From the IMG/VR virus record IMGVR_UViG_3300045253_000023, positions 1-64,000 of that record: DNA of 64,000 bases. One strand, written 5' to 3'. The position numbers and the translations under genes were made by a program. The notes below the pieces were generated by a model. The model searched no databases and was not told the DNA's origin. It saw only the letters and a list, made by a program, of their open reading frames with translations. Positions 34,492 to 43,170 of this stretch are shown here, in pieces. Source of the DNA: a virus. Position 1 is the stretch's first letter, and the number at the start of each line of letters is the position of its first letter.

Positions 34492-36309
34492 ATGGCTGGT
34501 TCCTTCCTCATTTCACCAGGAGTACTTGTCAAGGAACAGGATTTCTCCCTCATTGTCCCAACAGTTCCAGTTAACATCGGAGCGGTCGTCGGTGACTTTA
34601 ACTGGGGACCTGTTGAGGAAATCACACTGATTTCTGACGAGCCAACGCTGGCGCAAGTTTTCGATCCACCTGTCAATCGCAATGCGAAGGACTGGTTCAC
34701 CGCGCGTAACTTCTTGACTTACTCCAAGAATTTGTATGCTGTGCGTATGATCGACGACGTTCTTACCAACTACGTTTCGTCAAATGGTAGCTCGGCAGTT
34801 GGCAACGCTGTTGACCTGACATACACCCCAACACACACTTATTGGAATGCTCCAGCCTCTGGAACACCTTCCAAGATCATCGTCAAGAATCATCAGGATT
34901 TCTTGAATCAGTATGACACTCTGAAGCAGTACACCAACGGCACCAACAAGATCAACTTCATTGCTCGTTACCCAGGCAGCAAGGGTAACAACATTCAGGT
35001 TGCATTCACAGGTACTGCTGGCTTCGGTGCATGGACATATGCTGATCGTTTCTCCTTCACCCCAACATTGAATGAATTGGCAATGGTTGTTCTGTTGAAC
35101 GGCCAGGTCGTCGAAACATTCTTTGTTTCCCTGATTCCAGGAACAGTTGACGGCAATGGCCAGCCAATGTACATCGGCAACGTCTTGAATGACGAGTCGC
35201 AGTACGTCTATGTCCTTCCAGCCAACTTTGTCACATACACTGGCGGACACAACGGCGACACATATGTTGCTGGCGATGCTCCAACCGTTTACCCAACAAC
35301 AGTGGTTTCATTGATCCATGGTGGCGACACCACAGCAAATTCATCCACAGCGATGGAAGCTGGATATTTCGCAGGCTGGGCATTGTTTGCCGCAGCTTCC
35401 GACATCTCAATCAACTACTGCATGCAGGGTGGTGCTGACCCAGTCGTTGGTAACTACATCATCGAGAATGTGGCAATGGTCCGTAAGGACTGCGTTGCGT
35501 TCGTTTCCCCACGTCAGCAAGACGTCGTGAACAACGCAACTCCATCAACCACAATGGTCAACTTCCGTCAGGGTGGCTTGACAGACCTGTCATACAACAT
35601 CGACTCGTCATATGCCTTCCTCGATGGCAACTACAAGTACCAGTTCGACAACTACAACCTCGTCTATCGTTGGGTTCCATTCAACGGCGACATGGCTGGT
35701 CTGTTGGCTCAAACAGCTTACACAAACGATCCTTGGTGGTCGCCAGCTGGTTTGAATCGTGGCCAGATCAAGGATGTGGTCAAGTTGGCATTCAATCCAA
35801 CTCAGGCAATGCGAGACCAGATGTACTCGGCAAACATCAACCCAATCGTGTCCTTCCCAGGACAAGGTGTGGTTTTGTATGGCGACAAAACAATGCAGGC
35901 TCGCCCATCAGCATTCGACCGCATCAACGTGCGTATGCTGTTCATCGTCATCGAAGTCGCTATCGCAAAGGCAGCTCAGTATTTGCTGTTCGAGTTCAAC
36001 GACGTCTTCACACAGAATCGTTTCGTCCAGATGGTCGAACCTTACCTGCGTGATGTTCAGGCTCGTCGTGGTATTGAAAAGGTCAAGGGTCAAGATGGAT
36101 TCTACATCATCGCAGACTCTCGCGTCAATACTCCACAGGTCATCGACTCCAACCAGTTCGTGGCAACAATCCTGATCAAGCCTGCGCGTTCGATCAACTT
36201 CATCACCTTGACATTTGCAGCAACGTCAACTGGTGTTGAGTTCGCAGAACTTGCAGCCGAGATCACAGGTTCGTCGCCAACCACTGGCACAATCAACCTC
36301 AGCGCGTAA
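34492..36309 (+). CDS. 18: Tail sheath protein, T4 gp18-like
   Basis: A 605-residue protein (T4 gp18: 659). It begins SFLISPGVLVKEQDFS, the typical sheath start, followed by GAVVGDFNWGPVEEITLI and FTARNFLTYSKNLYAVRMID. The C-terminal domain contains FDRINVRMLFIVIEVAIAKA with a preceding QARPSA, and LEFNDVFTQNRF-like residues, the conserved sheath core that links neighbouring subunits. This contractile sheath surrounds the tube encoded by the next gene. Its late-type promoter and strong AAGGAG site fit high expression. Confidence 0.92.
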   Translation: MAGSFLISPGVLVKEQDFSLIVPTVPVNIGAVVGDFNWGPVEEITLISDEPTLAQVFDPPVNRNAKDWFTARNFLTYSKNLYAVRMIDDVLTNYVSSNGSSAVGNAVDLTYTPTHTYWNAPASGTPSKIIVKNHQDFLNQYDTLKQYTNGTNKINFIARYPGSKGNNIQVAFTGTAGFGAWTYADRFSFTPTLNELAMVVLLNGQVVETFFVSLIPGTVDGNGQPMYIGNVLNDESQYVYVLPANFVTYTGGHNGDTYVAGDAPTVYPTTVVSLIHGGDTTANSSTAMEAGYFAGWALFAAASDISINYCMQGGADPVVGNYIIENVAMVRKDCVAFVSPRQQDVVNNATPSTTMVNFRQGGLTDLSYNIDSSYAFLDGNYKYQFDNYNLVYRWVPFNGDMAGLLAQTAYTNDPWWSPAGLNRGQIKDVVKLAFNPTQAMRDQMYSANINPIVSFPGQGVVLYGDKTMQARPSAFDRINVRMLFIVIEVAIAKAAQYLLFEFNDVFTQNRFVQMVEPYLRDVQARRGIEKVKGQDGFYIIADSRVNTPQVIDSNQFVATILIKPARSINFITLTFAATSTGVEFAELAAEITGSSPTTGTINLSA

Positions 36310-36336
36310 CAATCAACAGGAAAGGAATCTTCGAAT

Positions 36337-36819
36337 ATGGATATTGAACAGTTCAAGGGTGCGTTTAGCGACCTCGCTCGCCCAAATCGCTTCCAAGTGA
36401 TTCTGTCGCGCGCTGGCAACTTGCAGTTCTTCTGTAAGGCAACCACTGTGCCTGGCAATCACGTCGCGGCAGCAGACGTCAACTATCAAGGACGTATTGT
36501 CAAACTTCCTGGTGATCGTGAGAATCCAGATTGGACTGTTACAGTCTATTCGGATACCACATATGCGGTCTATCAGGCATTCCAGGCTTGGCTCAAGGAT
36601 ATCAATGATCCTGAAGGCAATACTGGCAATACACCTGCGGGAGTGAAGGCCGATGGAATTATCAACCATCTTGGTCGTGACGATGCGGTCATCAACAGCT
36701 GGCAGATTGTTGGATGCTTGCCAACCGAACTCGGCTCTGTCGAGTTGGATTGGGGTACCAACAACACTGTCTCCAGCTTCACTGTGACGCTGGCGAACGA
36801 CTACGTCTTGCCAAACTAA
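36337..36819 (+). CDS. 19: Tail tube protein, T4 gp19-like
   Basis: A 160-residue protein matching T4 gp19 (163) in length and position after the sheath gene. The pattern includes DLARPNRFQVILSRAGNLQF, FFCKATTVPGNH and YQGRIVKLPGDRENPDWTVT, then YSDTTYAVYQAFQAWLKDIN and ELGSVELDWGTNNTVSSFTV. These are gp19-family hallmarks. It stacks as hexameric rings forming the inner tail tube. The gene is followed by a strong terminator. Confidence 0.9.
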   Translation: MDIEQFKGAFSDLARPNRFQVILSRAGNLQFFCKATTVPGNHVAAADVNYQGRIVKLPGDRENPDWTVTVYSDTTYAVYQAFQAWLKDINDPEGNTGNTPAGVKADGIINHLGRDDAVINSWQIVGCLPTELGSVELDWGTNNTVSSFTVTLANDYVLPN

Positions 36820-36844
36820 GCAGGCAGTAGAACGAGACCCACAG

Positions 36845-36876
36845 AAGGGAAGGAGTGATATCCTTCCCTTTTTAAT
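36845..36876 (+). terminator. Intrinsic terminator after gp19
   Basis: A perfect 10-base stem AAGGGAAGGA / TCCTTCCCTT with a 6-base loop GTGATA is followed by TTTAATTTC. It ends the sheath-tube transcript; the portal gene then has its own late-type promoter 20 bases further on. Confidence 0.85.
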
Positions 36877-36895
36877 TTCTGGCTCTACCAACAAC

Positions 36896-36902
36896 CTAAG
36901 TA
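36896..36902 (+). promoter_or_regulatory. Late-promoter-like motif CTAAGTA
   Basis: CTAAGTA sits 20 bases after the gp19 terminator and 35 bases before the portal ATG. Its position between a strong terminator and a gene with no other visible promoter is good evidence for promoter function. Confidence 0.65.
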
Positions 36903-36937
36903 CCACTGTTGAGATAGATTCCATATAAGGGAAATTC

Positions 36938-38656
36938 ATGTTTAAGGTATTCGGACTCGAATTTGGCAAAGAAAAGCAAGCCAATGAAGAGGAACGCAAG
37001 CTACAGTCCATTGTCCCTCGTTCAGACCAGGGCGCAGTTGTCATTGACGACAACTATGTCGGGCGTTCTGCGGAATTCTTCATCTATGGCAACACTGCTG
37101 AATTCACCTTCCGCAGCCAGAAGGATCGCATCGAGCTGTATCGCAGGATGTGTGAGAATCCATATGTCGACACAGCAATTGATGACATTGTCAATGAAGC
37201 AATCACCTTCGATGTAGAGAAAGGCATTGTCTTCTTGAAGCTGGACAAGACCACATTCTCAGAGAGTATCAAGAAAAAGATCATTGATGAATTCAATGGC
37301 GTGCTTGAGCTCATGGAGTTTGATTTCAATGGTCCTGACGTATTCCGTCAATGGTATGTTGATGGTCAAACATATATTCATGTGGTTGTTGATCCAGAAG
37401 ACCTCAAGAGCGGTATCCATGAGATTCGCTTTGTTGATCCCCGCGCAATCCAGAAGATTGTTGAGATTCAGACAGACCCAGCAACTGGTGTCGAAGTATC
37501 TCGCAATGAGTTCTACCTGTATATGCCTAACATGGCATTGGATAAGAACAATCTGTCCACCAAGACCAAGATGGCTCAAGAATTCAAGGCTGTCAAGCTG
37601 ACTGCTGATTCTGTGGCGTATATCTGGTCTGGCAGAACCAACATCGATGGTTTCCCAATTTCCTACATGGACAGAGCCATCAAGGCTTGGAACCAAATCA
37701 ATTCATTGGAAGACGCATTCATCGTTTTCCATCTTTCTCGTGCCCCATCCAAGCGTGCTTTCTACATTGACGTTGGCGATTTGCCAAAGCCAGCTGCTGA
37801 AAAGTACATGAAAGGCATGATTGAGAAGTACAAGAACAAAGCCATCTACGACATGAAGACTGGTCAGGTCGACAATGCTGCCCAGATCAATTCCATGTTC
37901 CATGACTACTGGCTGCCTCGTCAGAACGGCAAAAACAGCACAGAAATTGGAGTCATTGAAGGCACCGCACAGAATTTTGCTGGTCCAAATGAGTTGGAAT
38001 ACTGGCTCAAGAAGCTATGGCGCGCATTCAAGATTCCAATCACTCGACTCAATTCAGAGTCTGTAACTCCATTTGGACGTGGTTCAGAAATCACACGCGA
38101 TGAACTGAAATTCCAGAAGTTCATCAACAAGTTGCGTGGCCGATTCTCACAGCTATTCTCAGAAATTCTGCGTCGTCAGTTGTTGCTCAAGAACATCATC
38201 ACCCAGGATGATTGGGAAGAGAACAAATACAACGTGCGTTTTGAGTATGCCCAAGATTCCATGTTCTTTGAGATGAAGAGCACAGAAATTCTTGAGATGC
38301 GTCTCCAAACATTGAACACAATCACACCATACATCGGCAAATACTACACACAAGACTGGGTTGAGAAGAACGTGCTCATGTTGTCTGATGAACAGATTGA
38401 TGAGATGCACAACAAGTTGGGTGAGGAAATTGGTTCTGGTATCCATGACAGTGACTTCACAGACAAGGAAGGCAACCCAATGCAGCCTTCACAAGCTGCG
38501 AAGAAGGGTTTGGGTGCGGGCGCTGCGTTCGGTCAAAGCACCAACGCGACTTCTACTGATGCCAACAAAAATTCAGCATACTCTTCACCAAAGAGCAAAT
38601 CAAATCCAGGCAAAAGCCTGATTTCAACCAGAGACAAAGCACCAAAGGGAGCATAA
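36938..38656 (+). CDS. 20: Portal protein, T4 gp20-like
   Basis: A 572-residue protein (T4 gp20: 524). Family features include YRRMCENPYVDTAIDDIVNEAI near residue 65, RQWYVDGQTYIHVVVD near 130, IHEIRFVDPRAI and YMDRAIKAWNQI. Others are LEDAFIVFHLSRAPSKRAFY, YDMKTGQVDN and DYWLPRQNGKNSTEI, with the LPxxEGRxGTExxTLPG-like site represented by this last stretch and EYWLKKLWRAFKIPITRLN. Twelve copies form the packaging ring at one capsid vertex. The C-terminus is a Ser/Lys/Asn-rich tail. Confidence 0.92.
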   Translation: MFKVFGLEFGKEKQANEEERKLQSIVPRSDQGAVVIDDNYVGRSAEFFIYGNTAEFTFRSQKDRIELYRRMCENPYVDTAIDDIVNEAITFDVEKGIVFLKLDKTTFSESIKKKIIDEFNGVLELMEFDFNGPDVFRQWYVDGQTYIHVVVDPEDLKSGIHEIRFVDPRAIQKIVEIQTDPATGVEVSRNEFYLYMPNMALDKNNLSTKTKMAQEFKAVKLTADSVAYIWSGRTNIDGFPISYMDRAIKAWNQINSLEDAFIVFHLSRAPSKRAFYIDVGDLPKPAAEKYMKGMIEKYKNKAIYDMKTGQVDNAAQINSMFHDYWLPRQNGKNSTEIGVIEGTAQNFAGPNELEYWLKKLWRAFKIPITRLNSESVTPFGRGSEITRDELKFQKFINKLRGRFSQLFSEILRRQLLLKNIITQDDWEENKYNVRFEYAQDSMFFEMKSTEILEMRLQTLNTITPYIGKYYTQDWVEKNVLMLSDEQIDEMHNKLGEEIGSGIHDSDFTDKEGNPMQPSQAAKKGLGAGAAFGQSTNATSTDANKNSAYSSPKSKSNPGKSLISTRDKAPKGA

Positions 38657-38660
38657 TATC

Positions 38661-38837
38661 ATGGCAAATTTGAAGGAAAGAATTGAAAATCTGTTGAGAG
38701 AGAAGGTCGCCAATCGCGTCCGCTTTGAAGGCAAGTCTTTGATCAAGAAAGACATGAATGCCTACACCAAATTGGATTCTACTGGCATTTCAAACTCAAC
38801 TGGCATTGCCACAGAAGGCAAGAAAGACAAGAAGTAG
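38661..38837 (+). CDS. Small charged protein between portal and protease genes
   Basis: A 58-residue protein (MANLKERIENLLREKVANRV, then a Lys/Asp/Ser/Thr-rich end KKDKK) starting 4 bases after the portal stop. In T4 this place holds genes 67 and 68, small prohead core proteins processed by gp21, so this may be a counterpart by position. No sequence identity to gp67 is recognised. The first ~20 residues are an amphipathic helix. Confidence 0.65.
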   Translation: MANLKERIENLLREKVANRVRFEGKSLIKKDMNAYTKLDSTGISNSTGIATEGKKDKK

Positions 38838-38841
38838 CCAT

Positions 38842-38890
38842 TGGTTTGGAGAAATATGCTTGGCAAACCACAGCCAAAATTCTCCAACCA
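38842..38890 (+). other. Long stem-loop preceding the gp21 promoter
   Basis: Outer stem TGGTTTGGAGAA pairs with TTCTCCAACCA, leaving one bulged T; inner stem TTGGC pairs with GCCAA. It ends at the base directly before CTAAGTA. There is no T-run, so it may slow transcription or stabilise the 3' end of the portal transcript. Confidence 0.55.
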
Positions 38891-38897
38891 CTAAGTA
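38891..38897 (+). promoter_or_regulatory. Late-promoter-like motif CTAAGTA
   Basis: CTAAGTA lies 54 bases before the prohead protease ATG and directly after a long stem-loop. Confidence 0.6.
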
Positions 38898-38951
38898 ATT
38901 GATAGGAAATGGAATTTCTTCAGGGTTGAAAAGGACTTCAGGGATAATACA

Positions 38952-39620
38952 ATGAGACTGCTTGTCGAAGACATCACAGAGACCAAGCTGGTCCATGAAA
39001 TTAGTGAGGCCATCTCAGAGAATGGTGGCACTCCTATGAAGCAATATTGGCTGACAGGAATTTTCCTGCAAGCGGATATGAGGAATGGCAACAACCGCAT
39101 CTATCCAAAAGCAATTTTGGATGAAGCAGTTGATGTGTATCGTCAGAAGTACATCGCGCTTGGGCGCGGATATGGCGAACTTGGACACCCTGATCCAAAT
39201 GATCCTGGTATCCACTTGAACAACGTTGCAATCTTGACGCAAGACATCAAAGAAGATGGAAACAATTTCATTGGCAAGGCCAAGGTCATTGATACTCCAG
39301 CTGGTCGCATTGTGAAAGCCTTCATTGATGAGGGTGTAACATTGGGCGTTTCTTCGCGTGGTCGTGGCGATGTCAAGAATGGTATTGTCCAGAAGGGATT
39401 CCGACTGGTCACCGCTGTGGACGTGGTTGCTGATCCTTCTGCTCCTGACGCATTTGCATCTGCATTGGTTGAAGGCAAGGATTGGGTTGTTGAGAATGGC
39501 ATCATGCTGGATGAGGAAGTTTCAAGTCTTCGTCTGGAATTGCTGGCTACAAACCGCAAGAATTTGGTTGCCAAGAAGATGGAATTGCTTCAAAAGTTCC
39601 TTGGAAAAATCTCAACTTAA
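38952..39620 (+). CDS. 21: Prohead core protease, T4 gp21-like
   Basis: A 222-residue protease (T4 gp21: 212). Catalytic His is in GELGHPDPND (about residue 79) and catalytic Ser in GVSSRGRG (about residue 133). NNRIYPKAILDEAV, KVIDTPAGRIVKAFIDEG and VDVVADPSAPDA are further family marks. It cuts the scaffold, core and capsid proteins during head maturation and then destroys itself. Gene order portal, small core gene, protease, scaffold, capsid is as in T4. A paralogue lacking both catalytic residues occurs at 50216-50668. Confidence 0.93.
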   Translation: MRLLVEDITETKLVHEISEAISENGGTPMKQYWLTGIFLQADMRNGNNRIYPKAILDEAVDVYRQKYIALGRGYGELGHPDPNDPGIHLNNVAILTQDIKEDGNNFIGKAKVIDTPAGRIVKAFIDEGVTLGVSSRGRGDVKNGIVQKGFRLVTAVDVVADPSAPDAFASALVEGKDWVVENGIMLDEEVSSLRLELLATNRKNLVAKKMELLQKFLGKIST

Positions 39621-39626
39621 TAAGTA
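39620..39626 (+). promoter_or_regulatory. Late-promoter-like motif ATAAGTA
   Basis: ATAAGTA overlaps the final base of the gp21 stop codon and lies 48 bases before the scaffold start. Confidence 0.55.
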
Positions 39627-39674
39627 ACTGTTGTACATGGAATTTCAACCGATTCGCGAGAAAGGAATCCAAAC

Positions 39675-40511
39675 GTGAAAAAGAACAAAATTACAGTTGC
39701 TCTCGATGTGAAAGCATTGAACACAAATTACAAGGTCGAAAAGGAACTCAAGGAAGAGCTGCGCAAGATTTTGGGCGCAGAACTGACAGAGTCCGATGGC
39801 GACAAGGTTTCCGTCCTCTTTGAATCCGCAGTGAATGCAAAGTTGAACAAGCTGTTGCCAGCAGTGGCAAAGCAGTTCAACACACAAGTTGCAGCACGTG
39901 TGGTTGAAATCAAGGAAGAACTCACAGACAACATTTCTGACTATCTGTCATATGTCGTTGAGCAGTGGTTTGATGAAAACAAGCAAGCCATCACCACAGG
40001 CCTCAAGGCAGCACGCGACAATACTCTGATTGAAGAACTTCAGAAGGTGTTCGCAACCCATCTGGTTTCCGTTCCAAACAAGGGCGAGAACCTGGTTGAG
40101 AGCCTGGAAAAGAAGCTCAAGAAAGCAGAGCGTCAGTTGTCAGAATCACAAGACAACAACATTGCTCTCAAGAACCGCGTCGCTGGTCTCAAGTGCGAGC
40201 GCGTTTTTGAAGACTTGTCGGAAGGCCTCGCAGCAACCGAAGCAGAGAAGTTCATGACTCTGGTTGAGGACCTCGAAGTCAACGATCCAAAAGATTTTGA
40301 AACCAAGGCAAAGATCATCCGTGATGCCCACTTCCCAAAGGCCAAGACATTGGCTGAGTCGAAGGTGGACGCCAAAGCAGCAGCTGGCAAGGTGCTGACG
40401 GAATCCAAGCAGGTGGGTTCAAAGGCGGCATCAACTGCCAAGACCAATGATGGTAATGGAAATGTCATCGACATGTCCCGTGCTCTCAAGAAGTCGCGAT
40501 TTGCTTCTTAA
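39675..40511 (+). CDS. 22: Prohead scaffold (core) protein, T4 gp22-like
   Basis: A 278-residue, highly charged, mostly helical protein (T4 gp22: 269) located between protease and major capsid genes. It starts at GTG (39675) behind GAAAGGAA. Marks are the acidic N-terminus with KVEKELKEELRKILGAELTE, the central ISDYLSYVVEQWFDENKQAI typical of gp22, a long coiled-coil segment (LEKKLKKAERQLSESQ), and a late segment MTLVEDLEVND. It forms the internal core around which gp23 assembles and is degraded by gp21. Confidence 0.88.
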   Translation: MKKNKITVALDVKALNTNYKVEKELKEELRKILGAELTESDGDKVSVLFESAVNAKLNKLLPAVAKQFNTQVAARVVEIKEELTDNISDYLSYVVEQWFDENKQAITTGLKAARDNTLIEELQKVFATHLVSVPNKGENLVESLEKKLKKAERQLSESQDNNIALKNRVAGLKCERVFEDLSEGLAATEAEKFMTLVEDLEVNDPKDFETKAKIIRDAHFPKAKTLAESKVDAKAAAGKVLTESKQVGSKAASTAKTNDGNGNVIDMSRALKKSRFAS

Positions 40512-40542
40512 TTTTTAACCAACATTTCAAGGAAGAATACAA

Positions 40543-41766
40543 ATGAACATGAAAGTCGAACTCACAGAAGAGATCGTCGGCAAGTGGCATGATGTCATCG
40601 AGGCAGAAGGCGCTGTCGCGATCAAGGACCCAACGGTCAAGAAGAACCTCATCCGCACACTCGAAGTCTCCGAGCGTACCCTTCAGGAAGAAACCACAAC
40701 TGGCGCAGTCGCAAACTGGGACCCAGTACTTGTTTCCCTGATTCGTCGTACACAGCCATCACTGGTTGCCAACCAACTCGTCGGCGTTCAGCCAATGACT
40801 GGTCCAACTGGCCTGATCTTCATCATGCGCGCGTTCTATTTCAACTCTGTCACATCAACACAGACAGAAACTTGGAATCAGGTTGCTCCTGATCCAAACC
40901 AGTCCGGAAACGGTTCTGGCGTGTCGATGACCACATCTGCTGCTGAGCAGCTGGGTACTGCGTTGGTGACCAACACTGGTTCCAACCCACAGCCAGTTCT
41001 GCCAACCGCACCATGGACAGAAATGAACTTCTCCATCGAAAAGAGCTCAGTCACTGCTGGCTCCCGCGCGATGAAGGCAAAGTACACTCGTGAACTTGAG
41101 CAAGACCTGCGCAACATTCACGGCTTGGACGCTGAGCAAGAATTGTCCACGATCCTTTCCGCAGAAATCACTGCTGAAATCGACCGCGAAATTCTCGCCC
41201 TGATCTTGTCCCAGGCTGTCAATGCTGGCAACTTCGACCTCAACACCGACACAGACGGTCGTTGGGAAGTTGAAAAGTACAAGGCTCTCGTCGTCAAGAT
41301 CGAGAAGGAAGGCAACAAGGTTGCACGCGGTACACGTCGTGGCAAGGCCAACTTCATCATCACCTCGGCAAACGTCGCTGGTGCGTTGAACATGGCAGGC
41401 AAGATTGACGCGTTGACCAACTTCGGTTCGTTCGCACCAAACACAGTCGGAATGTCTTACGTCGGTGTCTTGGCTGGAACATACCAGGTGTATGTCGATC
41501 CATATGCTACCACAGACTATGTCGTGGTTGGATACAAGGGACCAAACGTGTATGATGCTGGTATCTTCTACAGCCCATACGTTCCTCTTGAGTTCCTCCG
41601 CGCAACTGGTCAGGATGACTTCCAGCCACGTATCGGTTTCAAGACACGTTATGGTATCATCGCCAACCCATTCGGTGCTTACACAGACCCATCCTCGAGC
41701 TCTGCTCCAGGATACCTGGGATCAGGCAACCAGTACTACCGTCTGTTCACAGTTTCCTCGATCTAA
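40543..41766 (+). CDS. 23: Major capsid protein, T4 gp23-like
   Basis: A 407-residue HK97-fold protein, shorter than T4 gp23 (521). Motifs are WDPVLVSLIRRTQPSLVANQ, VGVQPMTGPTGLIFIMRAFY, MNFSIEKSSVTAGSRAMKAK followed by YTRELEQDLRNIHGLDAEQE, and TRRGKANFIITSANVAGAL. The C-terminus has FYSPYVPLEFLRATGQDDFQ and KTRYGIIANPF, strongly conserved across T4-like capsids. No separate vertex protein (gp24) is visible in the window. Cleavage by gp21 probably occurs in the N-terminal ~60 residues. A strong terminator follows. Confidence 0.95.
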   Translation: MNMKVELTEEIVGKWHDVIEAEGAVAIKDPTVKKNLIRTLEVSERTLQEETTTGAVANWDPVLVSLIRRTQPSLVANQLVGVQPMTGPTGLIFIMRAFYFNSVTSTQTETWNQVAPDPNQSGNGSGVSMTTSAAEQLGTALVTNTGSNPQPVLPTAPWTEMNFSIEKSSVTAGSRAMKAKYTRELEQDLRNIHGLDAEQELSTILSAEITAEIDREILALILSQAVNAGNFDLNTDTDGRWEVEKYKALVVKIEKEGNKVARGTRRGKANFIITSANVAGALNMAGKIDALTNFGSFAPNTVGMSYVGVLAGTYQVYVDPYATTDYVVVGYKGPNVYDAGIFYSPYVPLEFLRATGQDDFQPRIGFKTRYGIIANPFGAYTDPSSSSAPGYLGSGNQYYRLFTVSSI

Positions 41767-41796
41767 TCATCGAGCAACTGAGTCACAAACACTTGG

Positions 41797-41820
41797 AAAC
41801 CCGCGCAAGCGGGTTTTCTT
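41797..41820 (+). terminator. Intrinsic terminator after gp23
   Basis: An 8-base stem AAACCCGC / GCGGGTTT with GCAA tetraloop is followed by TCTTG. A wider GGAAAC...GTTTCC pairing extends it. It ends the capsid transcript. Confidence 0.85.
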
Positions 41821-41834
41821 GTTTCCGGAAACCG

Positions 41835-41842
41835 TATAAGTA
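41835..41842 (+). promoter_or_regulatory. Late-promoter-like motif TATAAGTA
   Basis: TATAAGTA lies 31 bases before the next ATG and just after the gp23 terminator. It is one base from the T4 late promoter TATAAATA. Confidence 0.7.
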
Positions 41843-41873
41843 GAGGCATGATTGAGCACTTGGATAACACATA

Positions 41874-42497
41874 ATGATTCCTGAGAATGTATTCAACGAT
41901 ACCACCATCTGGCACGATGACAATCCACATCGTTCTTTGATTGTTGTAGACAACTTCTATCGACATCCAGATGCGGTGCGTGAACTTGCGTTGAGGCAAG
42001 ATTATGTGGAAGACCTTCGATATTACAAAGGTCTGCGTACAAGAGAACAGTTCTTGTTCCCTCGCGTCAGGGAAACTTTTCAAGACCTTCTACAGTCCAA
42101 CATAACTGATTGGACAGATCAATCATTCAATGGTGTCTTTCAACAAACCAATTGCAATGATCCATTGGTATATCACTCTGATCTTCAGAGCTATGCCGCA
42201 GCCATCTATCTGAATCCTGCGTACCACCTTGAAGGTGGCACATCATTTTGGGCTCATACTCTGACTGGTCAAATGGACAGCAGAACAGACGATCCAGACA
42301 ACACCATATTCACCGCTGAATCTGTGCTTGACTCCAAACAATGGAGACTCGTTGACAAGGTGGCCCCAGTATACAACAGATTGGTGATTTGGGATGCGAA
42401 GCGTATTCATTCTGCTTCCTCATATCAAGCATCCACGAAATATGATCCTCGATTGGTGCAGTTGTTCTTCTTCAACACTTTCGACACCAAGTCTTAA
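41874..42497 (+). CDS. 2OG-Fe(II) oxygenase-like protein (DUF6445-type)
   Basis: A 207-residue protein with an apparent dioxygenase triad: H101-x-D103 (YHSDLQSYAA), H179 (AKRIHSAS) and R193 (DPRLVQLFFF), with strands between them (AAIYLNPAYHLEGGTSFWAH). It starts SLIVVDNFYRHPDAVRELAL, an N-terminus shared by a family of small phage and bacterial proteins annotated as DUF6445 or 2OG-Fe(II) oxygenases. The substrate is unknown. It has its own late-type promoter downstream of the capsid gene, so it may act late, for example on a virion protein or on nucleotides. It is not closely similar to the P4H-like protein at 15732. Confidence 0.65.
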   Translation: MIPENVFNDTTIWHDDNPHRSLIVVDNFYRHPDAVRELALRQDYVEDLRYYKGLRTREQFLFPRVRETFQDLLQSNITDWTDQSFNGVFQQTNCNDPLVYHSDLQSYAAAIYLNPAYHLEGGTSFWAHTLTGQMDSRTDDPDNTIFTAESVLDSKQWRLVDKVAPVYNRLVIWDAKRIHSASSYQASTKYDPRLVQLFFFNTFDTKS

Positions 42498-42520
42498 CCC
42501 AATTTTAACCTTTCTTGACG

Positions 42521-42528
42521 TATAAGTA
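42521..42528 (+). promoter_or_regulatory. Late-promoter-like motif TATAAGTA
   Basis: TATAAGTA lies 34 bases before the ATG at 42563. A TTGACG ends directly before it but is too close to act as a -35 for it. Confidence 0.65.
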
Positions 42529-42562
42529 CAGTGTGCTGACACATCAAGAGACATGAAGAGAG

Positions 42563-43099
42563 ATGATTTGTATGATACTCAACAACAGAATATTTCGGAT
42601 TCTCCGAGAGATCAAAGAGGATATCGCACAGGTCATTTGTCTTCTGAAGAAGCTCGTCAGGAATCACGTCCCAGCTCCAACAGCCCTGTATGAGCTGAGA
42701 TTTTCAGTCCCTTCCATCCATCAAATGTTTTTCCAAGGAGTTACACTCATGAATCTTACCACAGAACAGAAAGTCTCTGTAACCGTTACTGGCGCCAAGA
42801 CAGCTCTGGGCAATCCAGCTCAGATTTTTGGTGCGGCAACATTTACTTCCGACACCCCAAGCGTTGCAACAGTTTCCCCAAATGCTGATGGCCTTTCGGC
42901 TGAAGTGTTTGCGGTTGGCGTTGGTGCAGCTCAGATCAATGTTTCTTTTGAAGGCGATCCAACCCCAGGCGTTGACACAGTTCATCTGTCAGGCGCTGTG
43001 AACGTTGTCGCAGCAGAAGCAGCAGTTGGTGAACTGACATTCGGTACACCAGAACTGAATACACCACCAGCTCCAGCACCAGTTCTCGGCGCAGGCTAA
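42563..43099 (+). CDS. Ig-like (Big_2-type) virion surface protein, possible second internal start
   Basis: Up to 178 residues. Residues ~1-45 are a basic helical segment (FRILREIKEDIAQVICLLKK). Residues ~63-150 form a bacterial Ig-like domain: EQKVSVTVTGA, then FTSDTPSVATVSPNADGL and VGVGAAQINVSFEGD, ending in a Pro/Ala tail. The start may be ATG 42563 or 42572. A third in-frame ATG at 42749 has a much better ribosome site (AAGGAG, 8 bases away) and would give a 116-residue protein that is just the Ig domain. Ig-like proteins in phages decorate capsids or tails. Location after gp23 and a late promoter, plus the terminator behind it, make an outer capsid decoration plausible. Confidence 0.7.
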   Translation: MICMILNNRIFRILREIKEDIAQVICLLKKLVRNHVPAPTALYELRFSVPSIHQMFFQGVTLMNLTTEQKVSVTVTGAKTALGNPAQIFGAATFTSDTPSVATVSPNADGLSAEVFAVGVGAAQINVSFEGDPTPGVDTVHLSGAVNVVAAEAAVGELTFGTPELNTPPAPAPVLGAG

Positions 43100-43125
43100 G
43101 AACCACTGTAGCACGCAACATTCGC

Positions 43126-43156
43126 AAAAGACCCCAGCAATGGGGTCTTTTTCTTT
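43126..43156 (+). terminator. Intrinsic terminator after the Ig-like gene
   Basis: An 11-base stem AAAAGACCCCA / TGGGGTCTTTT with a GCAA tetraloop runs into TTC. It is the strongest terminator in the window. Confidence 0.9.
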
Positions 43157-43170
43157 GTGGGATTGTGGCC

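Noticed and set aside
36313-37053. Open minus-strand frame of 246 codons across gp19/gp20
   Set aside because: It runs opposite to gp19 and gp20, both solidly identified, crosses the terminator at 36845, and has no recognisable motif or ribosome site.
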